From the NCBI GenBank assembly GCA_900318245.1, contig ONJT01000023.1, positions 1 to 33,769 on the forward strand: DNA of 33,769 bases, written 5' to 3'. Positions 21,869 through 31,489 of the stretch are shown piece by piece. Numbering within the stretch: position 1 is the stretch's first letter; every line of letters starts with the position of its first letter. The notes below the pieces were generated by a model. The model ran no database searches. It was given only the letters and a program-made list of their open reading frames with translations, and was not told where the DNA came from. The stretch comes from an uncultured Bacteroidales bacterium (GTDB lineage Bacteria > Bacteroidota > Bacteroidia > Bacteroidales > Paludibacteraceae). The position numbers and the translations under genes were made by a program.

Positions 21869-22956
21869 TAGACCATCCGGAAAATAGTGCTGAGTACAAA
21901 GGACTGACGGTAAACGCAGGCGTAGAGAACCTGCCGTCCGTCAACCCGTACGCGACCTTCCGACGCAAGAAGACCGTGCTGAGTCCCGAAGAATACTTCG
22001 AGGGCATCCGTCGTGGCGACATGACGGTACTCAGTCAGGCGGTGACGCTCGTAGAGAGCAACCTGCTGGCGGATCAGGAGGTGGCGCAGAAAGTGATTGA
22101 GCTCTGCCTACCCTACGCCGGCAACTCCATCCGGGTCGGAATCACGGGTGTGCCCGGCGCCGGCAAGTCCACCTTCATCGAAGCCCTGGGAAGCGAGCTG
22201 TGCGACGCAGGAAAGAAACTCGCCGTGCTGGCTATCGACCCTTCGTCCGAACGCAGCAAAGGCTCTATCCTCGGCGATAAGACGCGTATGAACGAACTGT
22301 CCGTCAAGTCGAACGCCTTCATCCGCCCCAGCCCGAGTGCAGGTTCGCTCGGCGGCGTGGCACGCAAGACGCGCGAGACGATCGTGCTCTGCGAAGCAGC
22401 GGGTTTCGACACCATCCTTCTGGAGACCGTCGGTGTGGGTCAGTCGGAAACGGCGGCGCACTCGATGGTGGACTATTTCCTGCTGCTCCAAGTGACGGGT
22501 ACCGGCGACGAACTGCAAGGTATCAAGCGCGGTATCATGGAGATGGCGGACGGCATCGCGATCAATAAATGCGACGGTAATAATATAGAACGTGCGCGCG
22601 CCGCGCGTGTGAGCTTCAAGAACGCCTTGATGCTCTTCCCGCCCCCCGCATCCGGCTGGACACCGGACGCTATATGCTGCTCGTCCATCGACCACAGCGG
22701 CGTGATGGAGGTATGGAAGAACATCGAAGACTATATCGCCTTCACCAAGCAGAACGGCTTCTTCGACGCCCACCGCACCGAGCAGGCCAAATACTGGATG
22801 TACGAGACCATCAACCAGGCCCTGTTGGACGGATTCTATAAGAACGAGAAGATGGAGCACCAGATCGAAGTAGCAGAACGCCAGGTGCTCAATAACGAGA
22901 TAAGCAGTTTTATCGCTGCACATAATTTATTAACTGCTTATGGCAGGAACAAGTAA
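21865..22956 (+). CDS. meaB: Methylmalonyl-CoA mutase-associated GTPase MeaB
   Basis: 363 residues. This G3E-family GTPase protects and loads the B12-dependent methylmalonyl-CoA mutase, used for propionate/succinate metabolism in Bacteroidales. The P-loop GVPGAGKST (95-103), the DPSSERSKGSILGDKTRM segment, ETVGVGQSE and NKCDG are all visible. It overlaps the DUF1573 stop codon by 4 bases and the dnaB start by 17 bases. The mutase genes are not in the window. Confidence 0.95.
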   Translation: MIDHPENSAEYKGLTVNAGVENLPSVNPYATFRRKKTVLSPEEYFEGIRRGDMTVLSQAVTLVESNLLADQEVAQKVIELCLPYAGNSIRVGITGVPGAGKSTFIEALGSELCDAGKKLAVLAIDPSSERSKGSILGDKTRMNELSVKSNAFIRPSPSAGSLGGVARKTRETIVLCEAAGFDTILLETVGVGQSETAAHSMVDYFLLLQVTGTGDELQGIKRGIMEMADGIAINKCDGNNIERARAARVSFKNALMLFPPPASGWTPDAICCSSIDHSGVMEVWKNIEDYIAFTKQNGFFDAHRTEQAKYWMYETINQALLDGFYKNEKMEHQIEVAERQVLNNEISSFIAAHNLLTAYGRNK

Positions 22957-24460
22957 AAATAGCAAACGTACCCCGCAGACGACAATCATCAAGGTCGGCG
23001 CGAATGAGTTGGGCAAGTTACCCCCTCAGGCACCCGAACTCGAGGATTCGGTGCTTGGTGCGCTGATGATAGAGAAAGATGCGTACGGCACGGTAGCAGA
23101 CCTGCTGCGTCCGGAGGTGTTCTATAAAGACCAGAACCGTATGATCTTTGAAGCTATCCGTGAGTTGGCCGCCAAAGACCAACCTATCGACGCGCTGTCG
23201 GTAGGCGAGAAACTGCGCAGTCTCGGCACGCTGGAGAAAGCCGGCGGCGTGGTCTATATAGCCGAGCTGACGCGCCGCGTCGCTTCGACGGCACACCTTC
23301 GTTACCACGCGCAGGTGATTGCACAGAAAGCTACCGCCCGCGACCTCATCGCCATGGCGGCGCAGATAGAGGAGAAGGGCTTCGACGAGACGCAAGACGT
23401 AGAGGAGTTGATGCAGGAAGCGGAAGCCGGGATCTTCGAGATCAGCCAACGCAGCCAGAAACGCGACGTGACGCAGATAGACCCCGTCATCGAGGAAGCT
23501 TTCGCGCGCATGGAGAAAGCCTCTAAGAACGACGGTTCGATATCCGGTATTCCGTCGGGCTTCCATGCCCTGGATAAGATCACCTCAGGTTGGCAGACAC
23601 CGGACCTGATCATCATCGCGGCCCGTCCGGCGATGGGTAAGACCGCCTTCGTGCTCTCGATGGCAAAGAATATGGCAGTGGACCGTAATATCCCCGTAGC
23701 CATCTTCTCGCTCGAGATGAGTAATGTCCAACTCGTCAACCGTCTGATCATGAACGTGTGCGAGTTGGAGGGCGATAAGATCAAGACCGGTAAGATGACC
23801 AAAGAGGATGCACGGCGACTGAACACGAAGATCAACATCATGAAGGGCAAACCGCTCTACTTGGACGACACCCCTTCGCTCTCGATCTTCGAGCTGCGCT
23901 CCAAAGCCCGCAAACTGGTGCGCGAGCACGGCGTGAAGATGATCATCATCGACTACCTGCAACTGATGAACGCCCAGGGTTCGTCCTTCGGCAGCCGTGA
24001 GCAAGAGGTAAGTATTATCTCGCGAAGCCTCAAGGCCCTCGCCAAAGAGTTGGACATCCCCATCATCGCGCTCTCGCAGCTCAACCGTGGTGTCGAGGCG
24101 CGTCAAGGCGTAGAAGGCAAGACGCCGCAGCTGGCAGACCTTCGTGAGTCGGGTGCTATCGAGCAAGACGCCGACCTCGTATGTTTCATCCACCGTCCGG
24201 AGTATTACCACCTCTACAACGACGACAAGACGGGTAAGGACCTTCGCGGCCTGGCACAGATCATCGTCGCCAAGCACCGTAACGGTGCCACCGATAGTAT
24301 ATGGCTTCGGTTCCGCGGCAAATACGCGAAGTTCCAGAACGAGGACGAGGCCATCGATGCCGACGAGATGAACAGCGGCGCGACCTTAGAACCGGAGACG
24401 GTTTCTATTCAGTCGAGCATGAACAGTTTAGGAGAAGATATCAGTCAATTTATGCTGTAA
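22940..24460 (+). CDS. dnaB: Replicative DNA helicase DnaB
   Basis: 506 residues. It is the hexameric 5'-3' helicase at the fork. The N-terminal domain starts at PPQAPELEDSVLGALMIEKDA. The RecA-like domain has the Walker A ARPAMGKTAF (about 231-240), the FSLEMSNVQLVNR motif, the Walker B IIIDYLQLM and the arginine-finger/LADLRESGAIEQDAD region. No intein is present. It starts inside meaB (17-base overlap). A heptad array separates it from asnS. Confidence 0.97.
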   Translation: MAGTSKNSKRTPQTTIIKVGANELGKLPPQAPELEDSVLGALMIEKDAYGTVADLLRPEVFYKDQNRMIFEAIRELAAKDQPIDALSVGEKLRSLGTLEKAGGVVYIAELTRRVASTAHLRYHAQVIAQKATARDLIAMAAQIEEKGFDETQDVEELMQEAEAGIFEISQRSQKRDVTQIDPVIEEAFARMEKASKNDGSISGIPSGFHALDKITSGWQTPDLIIIAARPAMGKTAFVLSMAKNMAVDRNIPVAIFSLEMSNVQLVNRLIMNVCELEGDKIKTGKMTKEDARRLNTKINIMKGKPLYLDDTPSLSIFELRSKARKLVREHGVKMIIIDYLQLMNAQGSSFGSREQEVSIISRSLKALAKELDIPIIALSQLNRGVEARQGVEGKTPQLADLRESGAIEQDADLVCFIHRPEYYHLYNDDKTGKDLRGLAQIIVAKHRNGATDSIWLRFRGKYAKFQNEDEAIDADEMNSGATLEPETVSIQSSMNSLGEDISQFML

Positions 24461-24467
24461 ATTGACA

Positions 24468-24495
24468 TTTTAGATTTGAGATTTAAGATTTTAGA
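24468..24495 (+). repeat. Heptad array TTTTAGA between dnaB and asnS
   Basis: TTTTAGA, TTTGAGA, TTTAAGA, TTTTAGA. It ends 4 bases before the asnS ATG. No C on the plus strand. Confidence 0.85.
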
Positions 24496-24499
24496 TTTT

Positions 24500-25897
24500 A
24501 TGCAAAGAACAGTTATCATAGATGCTTTGAAGCGAACGGATTTCGGCGCGACGATCAATGTGCGCGGATGGGTTCGCAGCCGTCGTGGCAACAAACAGGT
24601 TTCGTTTATCGCCCTCAACGATGGTTCTACCATCAAGAACATCCAGATCGTCGTAGACCTCGAGAAGTTCGACGAGGAGCGTCTCAAACCCGTCACCACC
24701 GGTGCTTGTATCTCCGCCACCGGTGTGCTGGTAGAGAGTCAGGGAGCGGGTCAAGCCGTAGAGATACAACTGACGGACTTAGAAGTATACGGCACTGCCG
24801 ATCCGGAGAAATATCCGCTGCAGAAGAAGGGGCTTAGTATGGAGTTCCTGCGCACCATCGCGCATCTCCGTCCCCGCACCAACACCTTCGGCGCCGTCTT
24901 CCGCATTCGTCACAACATGGCGATGGCCATCCACACCTATTTCCATGAGCACGGCTATTTCTATTTCCATACGCCGCTCATCACCGCCAGCGACTGCGAA
25001 GGTGCCGGCCAGATGTTCCAGGTAACAACCAAGAACCTCTATAACCTCAAGAAAGACGAGAACGGACAAATCGACTACTCCGACGATTTCTTCGGAAAAC
25101 AGACAGCTCTCACCGTCAGCGGACAACTCGAAGGGGAACTCGGAGCCATGGCTTTGGGCAAGATTTACACCTTCGGTCCTACTTTCCGCGCGGAGAACAG
25201 CAACACGCCGCGTCACCTTGCGGAGTTCTGGATGATAGAACCCGAAGTGGCGTTTATCCAGAAAGACGAACTGATGGACCTCGAGGAGGACTTCATCAAA
25301 TACTGCGTTCGCTGGGCGCTTGACCACTGCATGGATGACCTGGAGTTCCTCAACCAGTTTGTGGACAAAGGTCTCATCGAGCGTCTGAAATCGGTCGTTG
25401 ACACCGAGTTTGTACGCCTTCCCTACACCGAAGGTATCAACATCCTGCAGGAGGCCATCAAGAACGGCAAGAAGTTCGAGTTCCCGTGCAACTGGGGCGA
25501 TGACCTGAGTTCGGAGCACGAGCGCTTCCTCGTAGAGGAACACTTCAAGAAACCCGTCATTATGACCGACTATCCGAAGGATATCAAGGCCTTCTACATG
25601 AAGATCAACGAGGACGGCAAGACCGTACAAGGCACCGACGTGCTCTTCCCGCAGATCGGCGAGATCATCGGCGGTAGCGTCCGTGAGGAGAGTCTGGAAT
25701 TACTGAACGCCGAGATAGAGCGTCGTCACATCCCGATGAAAGACATGTGGTGGTACCTCGACACCCGTCGTTTCGGTGCTGCTCCGCACGCAGGCTTCGG
25801 ACTCGGCTTCGAGCGCTTGATGCTCTTCGTGACCGGCATGCAGAACATACGCGACGTCATACCTTTCCCGCGTACGCCGAAAACAGCTGAATTCTAA
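24500..25897 (+). CDS. asnS: Asparaginyl-tRNA synthetase
   Basis: 465 residues from ATG 24500. The frame is open to 24476, but [16 protein letters not shown] matches the family start and the bases before it are a repeat array. The N-terminal OB-fold anticodon domain includes [21 protein letters not shown]-type sequence. The class II core shows motif 2 ([21 protein letters not shown] region) and motif 3 ([12 protein letters not shown]). It charges tRNA-Asn directly. Confidence 0.96.
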   Translation: MQRTVIIDALKRTDFGATINVRGWVRSRRGNKQVSFIALNDGSTIKNIQIVVDLEKFDEERLKPVTTGACISATGVLVESQGAGQAVEIQLTDLEVYGTADPEKYPLQKKGLSMEFLRTIAHLRPRTNTFGAVFRIRHNMAMAIHTYFHEHGYFYFHTPLITASDCEGAGQMFQVTTKNLYNLKKDENGQIDYSDDFFGKQTALTVSGQLEGELGAMALGKIYTFGPTFRAENSNTPRHLAEFWMIEPEVAFIQKDELMDLEEDFIKYCVRWALDHCMDDLEFLNQFVDKGLIERLKSVVDTEFVRLPYTEGINILQEAIKNGKKFEFPCNWGDDLSSEHERFLVEEHFKKPVIMTDYPKDIKAFYMKINEDGKTVQGTDVLFPQIGEIIGGSVREESLELLNAEIERRHIPMKDMWWYLDTRRFGAAPHAGFGLGFERLMLFVTGMQNIRDVIPFPRTPKTAEF

Positions 25898-25939
25898 TTC
25901 ACAACAATATTAACCATAAAAACACTAACAAACAATCGT

Positions 25940-28900
25940 ATGAGAAAAGTACTGCTACTTTGCATGTTGTGTCTGGCGACAAGTCTCGCTTTCGCACAAG
26001 GGCAACAGCAACAACCACCTCAACTGCAGGTGGGAGACACCATTACGGTGAACAAAGATGCGACTCATTATCTGACGGGAGAGAAGATCTCCAATTGGGT
26101 ATATCGCGTCTCACATCGTATCCGACAAATCGGATCGAAGCAATGGAAAGATGGCATCTTAATCCGCGGTATCAACTCATGGCTGGCACCGACATCCGTC
26201 ACCAAAGTAGGCGAACAACGTCCGGTTGTAGCGGAGCAGCCTAAAGAGGAAGCACCCGTGGTAGCGGAGCAGCCTAAAGAGGAAGCACCCGCGGTAGCGG
26301 AGCAGCCTAAAGAGGAAGCACCCGTTGTTGCTGAGCAGCCTAAAGAGGAATTGCCTGTACAAAAAGTGTATGTTCAGACATCACTCAAGGGACGAGTAAT
26401 TGCCAACAACACCAACGAGCCAATTGTCGGTGCCAAAGTGACCCTCGCAAACCAGAACATCTCGACCACAACGAATGCGGACGGTGAGTTTATGCTCAGT
26501 TACCTGGAGCCGACGGACGAAGAGGTGATCGTTGAGGCAGACGGCTATGTGGCTGCGCTCGAGTTGGTCAACCTGCAAGAGAACCAACTCAATGAGATGG
26601 AGGATGTGCTGATGGGACCGGACGTCGTAGCGCTGGCTCATGATGAGATCCTGCTGAACCTGACGGAAGAGGAGATGACGGACGATGAAGGACGCTCGCA
26701 GGCCCAAGCATCCTCGTCTTCGGCTTCGACGGATGTGTTCAACGCCACGACCTCTTTCGCATGGTCCAGTGCGCGTTACCGCAACCGTGGCTACCAATCG
26801 AACGTAGAGAACTACTACATCGAGGGTCTGAGCTTCAACTCGCAGGAACGCGGTAACTTCAACTTCTCTGCTATGGGAGGTCTGAACGACGCCAGCCGTT
26901 ACAAAGAGGTGCTCAACCCGATGGAGGCCACCAACTTCACCTTCGGAGGTATTGCCGGTTCGACCAACTACCTGATGGGTGCGAACCTGTACGCCGCCGG
27001 ATGGAAAGTAGGTGTGGCGGGCACGAACCGTAACTACAAAGCGCGTCTGAACGCGACCTACGCCAGCGGCGTCATGTCCAACGGCTGGTCCGTCATCGCA
27101 CAGCTCGCTTACCGCTTCTCCCCGTACATCGACAACAAGGGTATCATCGGCGAAGGTATCAAGTACTACTCGCTCGGCTATTTTCTGTCGGTACAGAAGA
27201 TGTGGGAGAATGCCGCGCTGAAACTCATCACCTTCGGTGCTCCGACAGAGCGCGGGCAGAATGCCGCTGTGACGCAAGAGGTGTATGACCTCACCGGCTC
27301 GAACAACTACAACCCCTATTGGGGCTACCAGAACGGACAGGTTCGTAACTCGCGCATCGTGAAGTCGTACGACCCGACGTTCATCGCTTCCTTCGAGTAC
27401 AAGATCGATGAGAACCAGCGCCTCCATGCAGCTGCCGGCTACCACTATTCGCTCTACTCGAACTCCGCGATCAACTTCTACAACGCACCGGACCCGCGTC
27501 CGGACTACTACCGCAACCTGCCGTCGTTCATGTGGGACGGACAGATCGCGAACCCGAACGCGAACGCCAAGCACACGGAGGATCAACTCTACGACGAGAA
27601 CGGCAAACACTACCCTTGGGGTCTGTTTATTGGCGAAGACCTGAACGGTCATAACCTCGGTTCCGGTTTTATCGGCGACGACGGCAACCTCGTTGGTCCG
27701 TCTGTGGACAAAGACGCATACAACAGCCTCGTCAACCTCTGGAAGACGCGTGACAACAAGACCACGCAGATCGATTGGGAGTCTATCTATGCTGCCAACT
27801 ACGCGAACAACGCAAGCGATGCCGCACGCGACACGATCACGTCGGCTCGTTATATCCTGGAGCGCCGTCACAATGACCTCCAAGAGGCTACCGCTTCGTT
27901 TACCTATTTCAACGATCAGTATGACCACTTGAAGATGACGCTCGGCTTGGAAGGTAAGTTCGCGCAAGGTATCCACTATAAGTCGATTGATGATCTGCTG
28001 GGCGGAAACCAATGGATAGACTTGGACGCATTCGCTGAGCGCGACATCAAAGAGTTGGCAAACAACACCGGCTTCACGCAGGAAGATATTGCCATACTCA
28101 TACAGAACGACCTGTATCACCCCAACAAGCAAATTCATCAAGGAGAGCGCTTCGGATACGACTATCGTATGAATATGGGGCATGCCAAGGCTTGGTTCCA
28201 GAACGAGTGGAACTTCAACGAGGTGGATCTGTACTACGCGCTGGCGGTAGACTACAACTCGATGCAGCGTACGACGCGTATGTTCAACGGCCGTCAGGCG
28301 TACCTGGGTACCTTGGCATTCCAACGTGGTACAATATGGAAATACCTGGGTCACGATACACAACAATACTTTGAAGTTCGTCCTATGTATTACGGCGACA
28401 CCCACCACTTCGTGGATCCGTCGTTTAAGTTAGGCGCGACCTATAAGATCAACGGTCGTAACCGTTTGAAACTGAATGCTCTCGCACAGACGCGTGCACC
28501 GTACGCTCGCGATGCATATATCTCGCAACGTGTGCACGATCGCGTTGTAGATAATATCTATACGCACGATGCAGCAAAGAACCTCGCGGACTTCTACGCA
28601 GCCAGTGAGCGCGTTGTATCGGCAGACCTCACCTATGAGTTCAACTACCCGATCGTACGCGGACGTGTCACCGGTTTCTACACCCGCTCATGGAACGGTA
28701 CGGAGCTGAACAGTTACTATGACGATGAGTCACGCACCTTCGTGAACCAAGCTATCACAGGCATCGGCAAACAGCATGTAGGCTGCGAAGCGGCGATTGC
28801 TGTCAAACTCGGCACCTACTTCACCCTCACCGGTGTGGCATCGATAGGCGACTACCGTTATACCAACGACGCTACGGCATTGACTTCGGCCGAGAACGGT

Positions 28901-29611
28901 ATGCCGATGGCGCAAAAAGATATCACCAAAGAGCTCATCTACGAGGTGCGGGACAAAGTTCTCCTGAAAGGCTTACACCTCTCTACCGGCCCGCAAGCGA
29001 ACGCCAGCTTGAAGCTCTCGTTCTTCCACCCGAAGATGTGGTTTGCTGATGTGACGGTTAGTTACCATGACTGGAACTACATGTCGGTTGCTCCGAGCCG
29101 CCGCATGCAAGGTCTGTTCACCGGTATACGTACCGACGGAACTCCGGTCAACGGTTATTTCGGAGACGCGTATGCTAACGCTATCCAGACCACGGACGAC
29201 AAACAGATACGCTACACGATGGACGCGAACGGAGATGTGACGTACGAGAATGCAGTGCTGGATGCCAACGGTGTGCCGGTACTCAAATATCCGTACAACC
29301 TTATGACGATGCAAGAGTCCTTGGCTGCTACCAACCCGCTCAACCGCTTCATCATCGATGCATCGGTAGGTAAACTGATCTATCTGCCGAAACGTCAGTC
29401 TGTCTCGATTAACCTCAGTGTATCGAACTTGACGAACAACACGCATTTCAAAACAGGCGGTTACCAGCAGGCTCGTCTGCCGCGCGGTGTGCTACAAAAA
29501 GAACCGGACTACCACAACTCCGTCATCACTGCCAACGCTTGGAAATACCCGTCTAAGTACTACTACGCTTGGGGCGTGAACTTCTTCTTATCTGTAACCT
29601 ATAAATTCTAA
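25940..29611 (+). CDS. TonB-dependent outer-membrane receptor with unusual N-terminal domain
   Basis: 1223 residues. Signal peptide MRKVLLLCMLCLATSLAFAQ. Residues about 31-93 (QVGDTITVNKDATHYLTGEK to LAPTSVTKV) look like a small SH3-like surface domain, an inference from pattern. Four 11-residue repeats (VVAEQPKEEAP type, 96-139) form a spacer. A carboxypeptidase-regulatory-like domain follows (KGRVIANNTNEPIVGAKVTL), then a plug-like region around YRNRGYQSNVENYYIEGLSFN and GGLNDASRYKE, and a long beta-barrel ending in the aromatic SVTYKF. It probably imports or binds an unknown substrate with the lipoprotein encoded 6 bases downstream. It is not a classical SusC (no SusC signature noted), and the partner is not SusD-like. 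Confidence 0.85.
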   Translation: MRKVLLLCMLCLATSLAFAQGQQQQPPQLQVGDTITVNKDATHYLTGEKISNWVYRVSHRIRQIGSKQWKDGILIRGINSWLAPTSVTKVGEQRPVVAEQPKEEAPVVAEQPKEEAPAVAEQPKEEAPVVAEQPKEELPVQKVYVQTSLKGRVIANNTNEPIVGAKVTLANQNISTTTNADGEFMLSYLEPTDEEVIVEADGYVAALELVNLQENQLNEMEDVLMGPDVVALAHDEILLNLTEEEMTDDEGRSQAQASSSSASTDVFNATTSFAWSSARYRNRGYQSNVENYYIEGLSFNSQERGNFNFSAMGGLNDASRYKEVLNPMEATNFTFGGIAGSTNYLMGANLYAAGWKVGVAGTNRNYKARLNATYASGVMSNGWSVIAQLAYRFSPYIDNKGIIGEGIKYYSLGYFLSVQKMWENAALKLITFGAPTERGQNAAVTQEVYDLTGSNNYNPYWGYQNGQVRNSRIVKSYDPTFIASFEYKIDENQRLHAAAGYHYSLYSNSAINFYNAPDPRPDYYRNLPSFMWDGQIANPNANAKHTEDQLYDENGKHYPWGLFIGEDLNGHNLGSGFIGDDGNLVGPSVDKDAYNSLVNLWKTRDNKTTQIDWESIYAANYANNASDAARDTITSARYILERRHNDLQEATASFTYFNDQYDHLKMTLGLEGKFAQGIHYKSIDDLLGGNQWIDLDAFAERDIKELANNTGFTQEDIAILIQNDLYHPNKQIHQGERFGYDYRMNMGHAKAWFQNEWNFNEVDLYYALAVDYNSMQRTTRMFNGRQAYLGTLAFQRGTIWKYLGHDTQQYFEVRPMYYGDTHHFVDPSFKLGATYKINGRNRLKLNALAQTRAPYARDAYISQRVHDRVVDNIYTHDAAKNLADFYAASERVVSADLTYEFNYPIVRGRVTGFYTRSWNGTELNSYYDDESRTFVNQAITGIGKQHVGCEAAIAVKLGTYFTLTGVASIGDYRYTNDATALTSAENGMPMAQKDITKELIYEVRDKVLLKGLHLSTGPQANASLKLSFFHPKMWFADVTVSYHDWNYMSVAPSRRMQGLFTGIRTDGTPVNGYFGDAYANAIQTTDDKQIRYTMDANGDVTYENAVLDANGVPVLKYPYNLMTMQESLAATNPLNRFIIDASVGKLIYLPKRQSVSINLSVSNLTNNTHFKTGGYQQARLPRGVLQKEPDYHNSVITANAWKYPSKYYYAWGVNFFLSVTYKF
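26225..26356 (+). repeat. Four 33-bp in-frame repeats in the TonB receptor
   Basis: Each encodes VVAEQPKEEAP with small changes (third copy AVAEQ, fourth EELP). The copy number can change without a frameshift. Confidence 0.95.
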
Positions 29612-29616
29612 CAACA

Positions 29617-30939
29617 ATGAGAAAGTCCATATATACATACGCAATGTGGCTGGTATTACCGCTCATTGCCCTTATGACCTCTTGTGAGCCGTACGCCATT
29701 CCTGAGAATACGATTTTCTTCCCGTCCGACACGACGACGGAAGGAGAGGCTAATCTGCATAAATGGCTGGACGAGAACAACCCCGAGGGATGGAAAATAT
29801 TCACGTTGGATGATTTCGTGGATACCTTCATGACGGAGGAAGGTAACTTCCTGAGCGACACATGCCCGTATCGTACGCGTTCTACCAACGGGAACGGCAT
29901 CTATCTCTTCTCGGTGGACACCCTTCCGACAAACGGTAGAGGTATTTATATCCGCGGCCGTGTCACCACAGACGATTATGCCGGAAACTTCTACAAAGCG
30001 ATGGTTATTCAGCAGATCGTGAACGGTGAACAACAGAACCTGCGTATCTCGGTCGATATCGGCTCGAGCGGCGGTTTGTTCCAGCTCGGTCAAGAGATCA
30101 TCATCCGTTGTAACGGCTTCGCTGTGGGACGTTATGCGAACCAACCGCAACTCTGCGTGCCTGCGTATAACGATAATGCGTACGCGAACAAAGCGAACGA
30201 GAAAGTGGGATGGGCACCGGGCCGTATCCAGGGTTCGAAATTCCGCCTCGCAACAAAACTGATCGGTACTCCGGATCCTTCGCTGCTCCAATACGACGAG
30301 ATTACACTCGATGAACTGTTCGACAAGATACCTCGCAAACCGGCTATGACCAAAGAGGACATGAAGAAAGTGCGTCATTTTGACGGTCGTCTCGTTCGCC
30401 TGCAGAAAGTGCACTTCTCCGGTGAATATTACACGCAGGACGGCGAATTAGTCAATTGTGTGTACCAACATCCGGATTCGTCGGAATATGCCAACGTATT
30501 TGCTCCTACTACCCAAAACGTCGGCTACCCGCAGAGCCGTGTATTGTTCAACAAATCGAACAATAAGGACAAAGCAATTTGCTGCTCATGCTCCGAGTAC
30601 GCGAAGTTCGCTTATTTCTTCATACCGGGTGCACAAGAGGATAGCGTCAAAGCAGTTACCAACTGTAAACGCTGGGAAGGAACCGTAGCCGGTATCGTAG
30701 GATGGTATGCGGACAATGCTGCCTATATCCCGCCGAAGAGCGACCTCAAGGGATCGGAGTGGTCTGTCACTCCGCGTGGTATTCCGGGCATTGGTATTCC
30801 TGATATCCAACTCAAGAGTAACTTCCCGATGCCGGGTATCCCTATCGGAACTGAATGGGTACCGCAGGAGTTCGACCCGGTGTTCTACTTGGACTACTAC
30901 TATCCTCAAACGATATTAGTTCTGACGAGTAATCCATGA
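29617..30939 (+). CDS. DUF5689-type lipoprotein
   Basis: 440 residues. The N-terminal membrane segment ends in the lipobox LIALMTSC (Cys23), so it is a surface or periplasmic lipoprotein. The body, with IYIRGRVTTDDYAGNFYKAMVIQ, LRISVDIGSSGGLFQLGQEI and IRCNGFAVGRY, fits the Bacteroidota DUF5689 family, an OB-like fold that is often paired with TonB receptors. Here it follows one by 6 bases and is likely the partner of that receptor. A Cys-rich patch, AICCSCSEY, is notable. Its stop overlaps cvpA as ATGA. Confidence 0.82.
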   Translation: MRKSIYTYAMWLVLPLIALMTSCEPYAIPENTIFFPSDTTTEGEANLHKWLDENNPEGWKIFTLDDFVDTFMTEEGNFLSDTCPYRTRSTNGNGIYLFSVDTLPTNGRGIYIRGRVTTDDYAGNFYKAMVIQQIVNGEQQNLRISVDIGSSGGLFQLGQEIIIRCNGFAVGRYANQPQLCVPAYNDNAYANKANEKVGWAPGRIQGSKFRLATKLIGTPDPSLLQYDEITLDELFDKIPRKPAMTKEDMKKVRHFDGRLVRLQKVHFSGEYYTQDGELVNCVYQHPDSSEYANVFAPTTQNVGYPQSRVLFNKSNNKDKAICCSCSEYAKFAYFFIPGAQEDSVKAVTNCKRWEGTVAGIVGWYADNAAYIPPKSDLKGSEWSVTPRGIPGIGIPDIQLKSNFPMPGIPIGTEWVPQEFDPVFYLDYYYPQTILVLTSNP

Positions 30940-31412
30940 ACTGGCTGGATGTCCTTATCCTTCTGCCGCTTCTTATAGGCCTCGTCAGAGGCTTGATGCG
31001 CGGGCTTATCTCCGAGATCATCGCCTTCGTGGTGGTGATTCTCGGAGTGCTCGGCTCGCGGTTTGCTGCGCCCTCCGCCTCGAAGTGTTTGCTGCAGTGG
31101 TTTCAATGGCCGGAAGGTGTGTGCGACATCGTGGCTTACGCGCTGATTTTCTTAGCGATAGCCATCCTCCTTTCTATCGCCGCCAAACTGCTGACACGCC
31201 TCTTGAGAGCCATTCATTTGGGATGGGCCAACCGTCTCCTCGGAGGACTCTTCGGCGTACTCAAATACGGCATCATTGTGCTCTTCGCCGTCTTTGTTAT
31301 GGATAAGACCGACGAAGCCTTCCATTGGCAGGAGAACGAACCTGTTGTCAAGACATCCGTCCTCTACCCGCACGCCGTCAAAGCCGTAGGTTGGATAATA
31401 AGTAAGACCTAA
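30936..31412 (+). CDS. cvpA: CvpA family membrane protein
   Basis: 158 residues, four hydrophobic helices. The start MNWLDVLILLPLLIGLVRGLMRGLISE is typical of the family: N-x-x-D followed by G-x-x-R-G-hydrophobic. The second half has GWANRLLGGLFGVLKYGIIV. Members are needed for colicin V production in E. coli and for bile or stress resistance elsewhere; the molecular role is not settled. It overlaps the previous gene by 4 bases. Confidence 0.9.
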   Translation: MNWLDVLILLPLLIGLVRGLMRGLISEIIAFVVVILGVLGSRFAAPSASKCLLQWFQWPEGVCDIVAYALIFLAIAILLSIAAKLLTRLLRAIHLGWANRLLGGLFGVLKYGIIVLFAVFVMDKTDEAFHWQENEPVVKTSVLYPHAVKAVGWIISKT

Positions 31413-31454
31413 ATAGGGGTTAAGTCGGGGTAATATCGTATCCTACCCATCCTT

Positions 31455-31475
31455 ATAATATACTACGTATATTAT
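31455..31475. repeat. Palindrome between cvpA and folK
   Basis: ATAATATAC-TAC-GTATATTAT: 9-bp arms, 3-base loop, all A/T-rich. It could be a weak terminator or an operator for folK. Confidence 0.5.
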
Positions 31476-31489
31476 CCTGTGATTTTGAA

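Noticed and set aside
24448-24478. asnS promoter with TAGATTTG as -7 box
   Set aside because: The box arises from the heptad units and no TTG lies 20 bases upstream.
26381-28408. 675-codon open frame antisense to the TonB receptor
   Set aside because: It mirrors the codon pattern of the receptor gene on the other strand; its translation is rich in Val/Arg/His and shows no domain.
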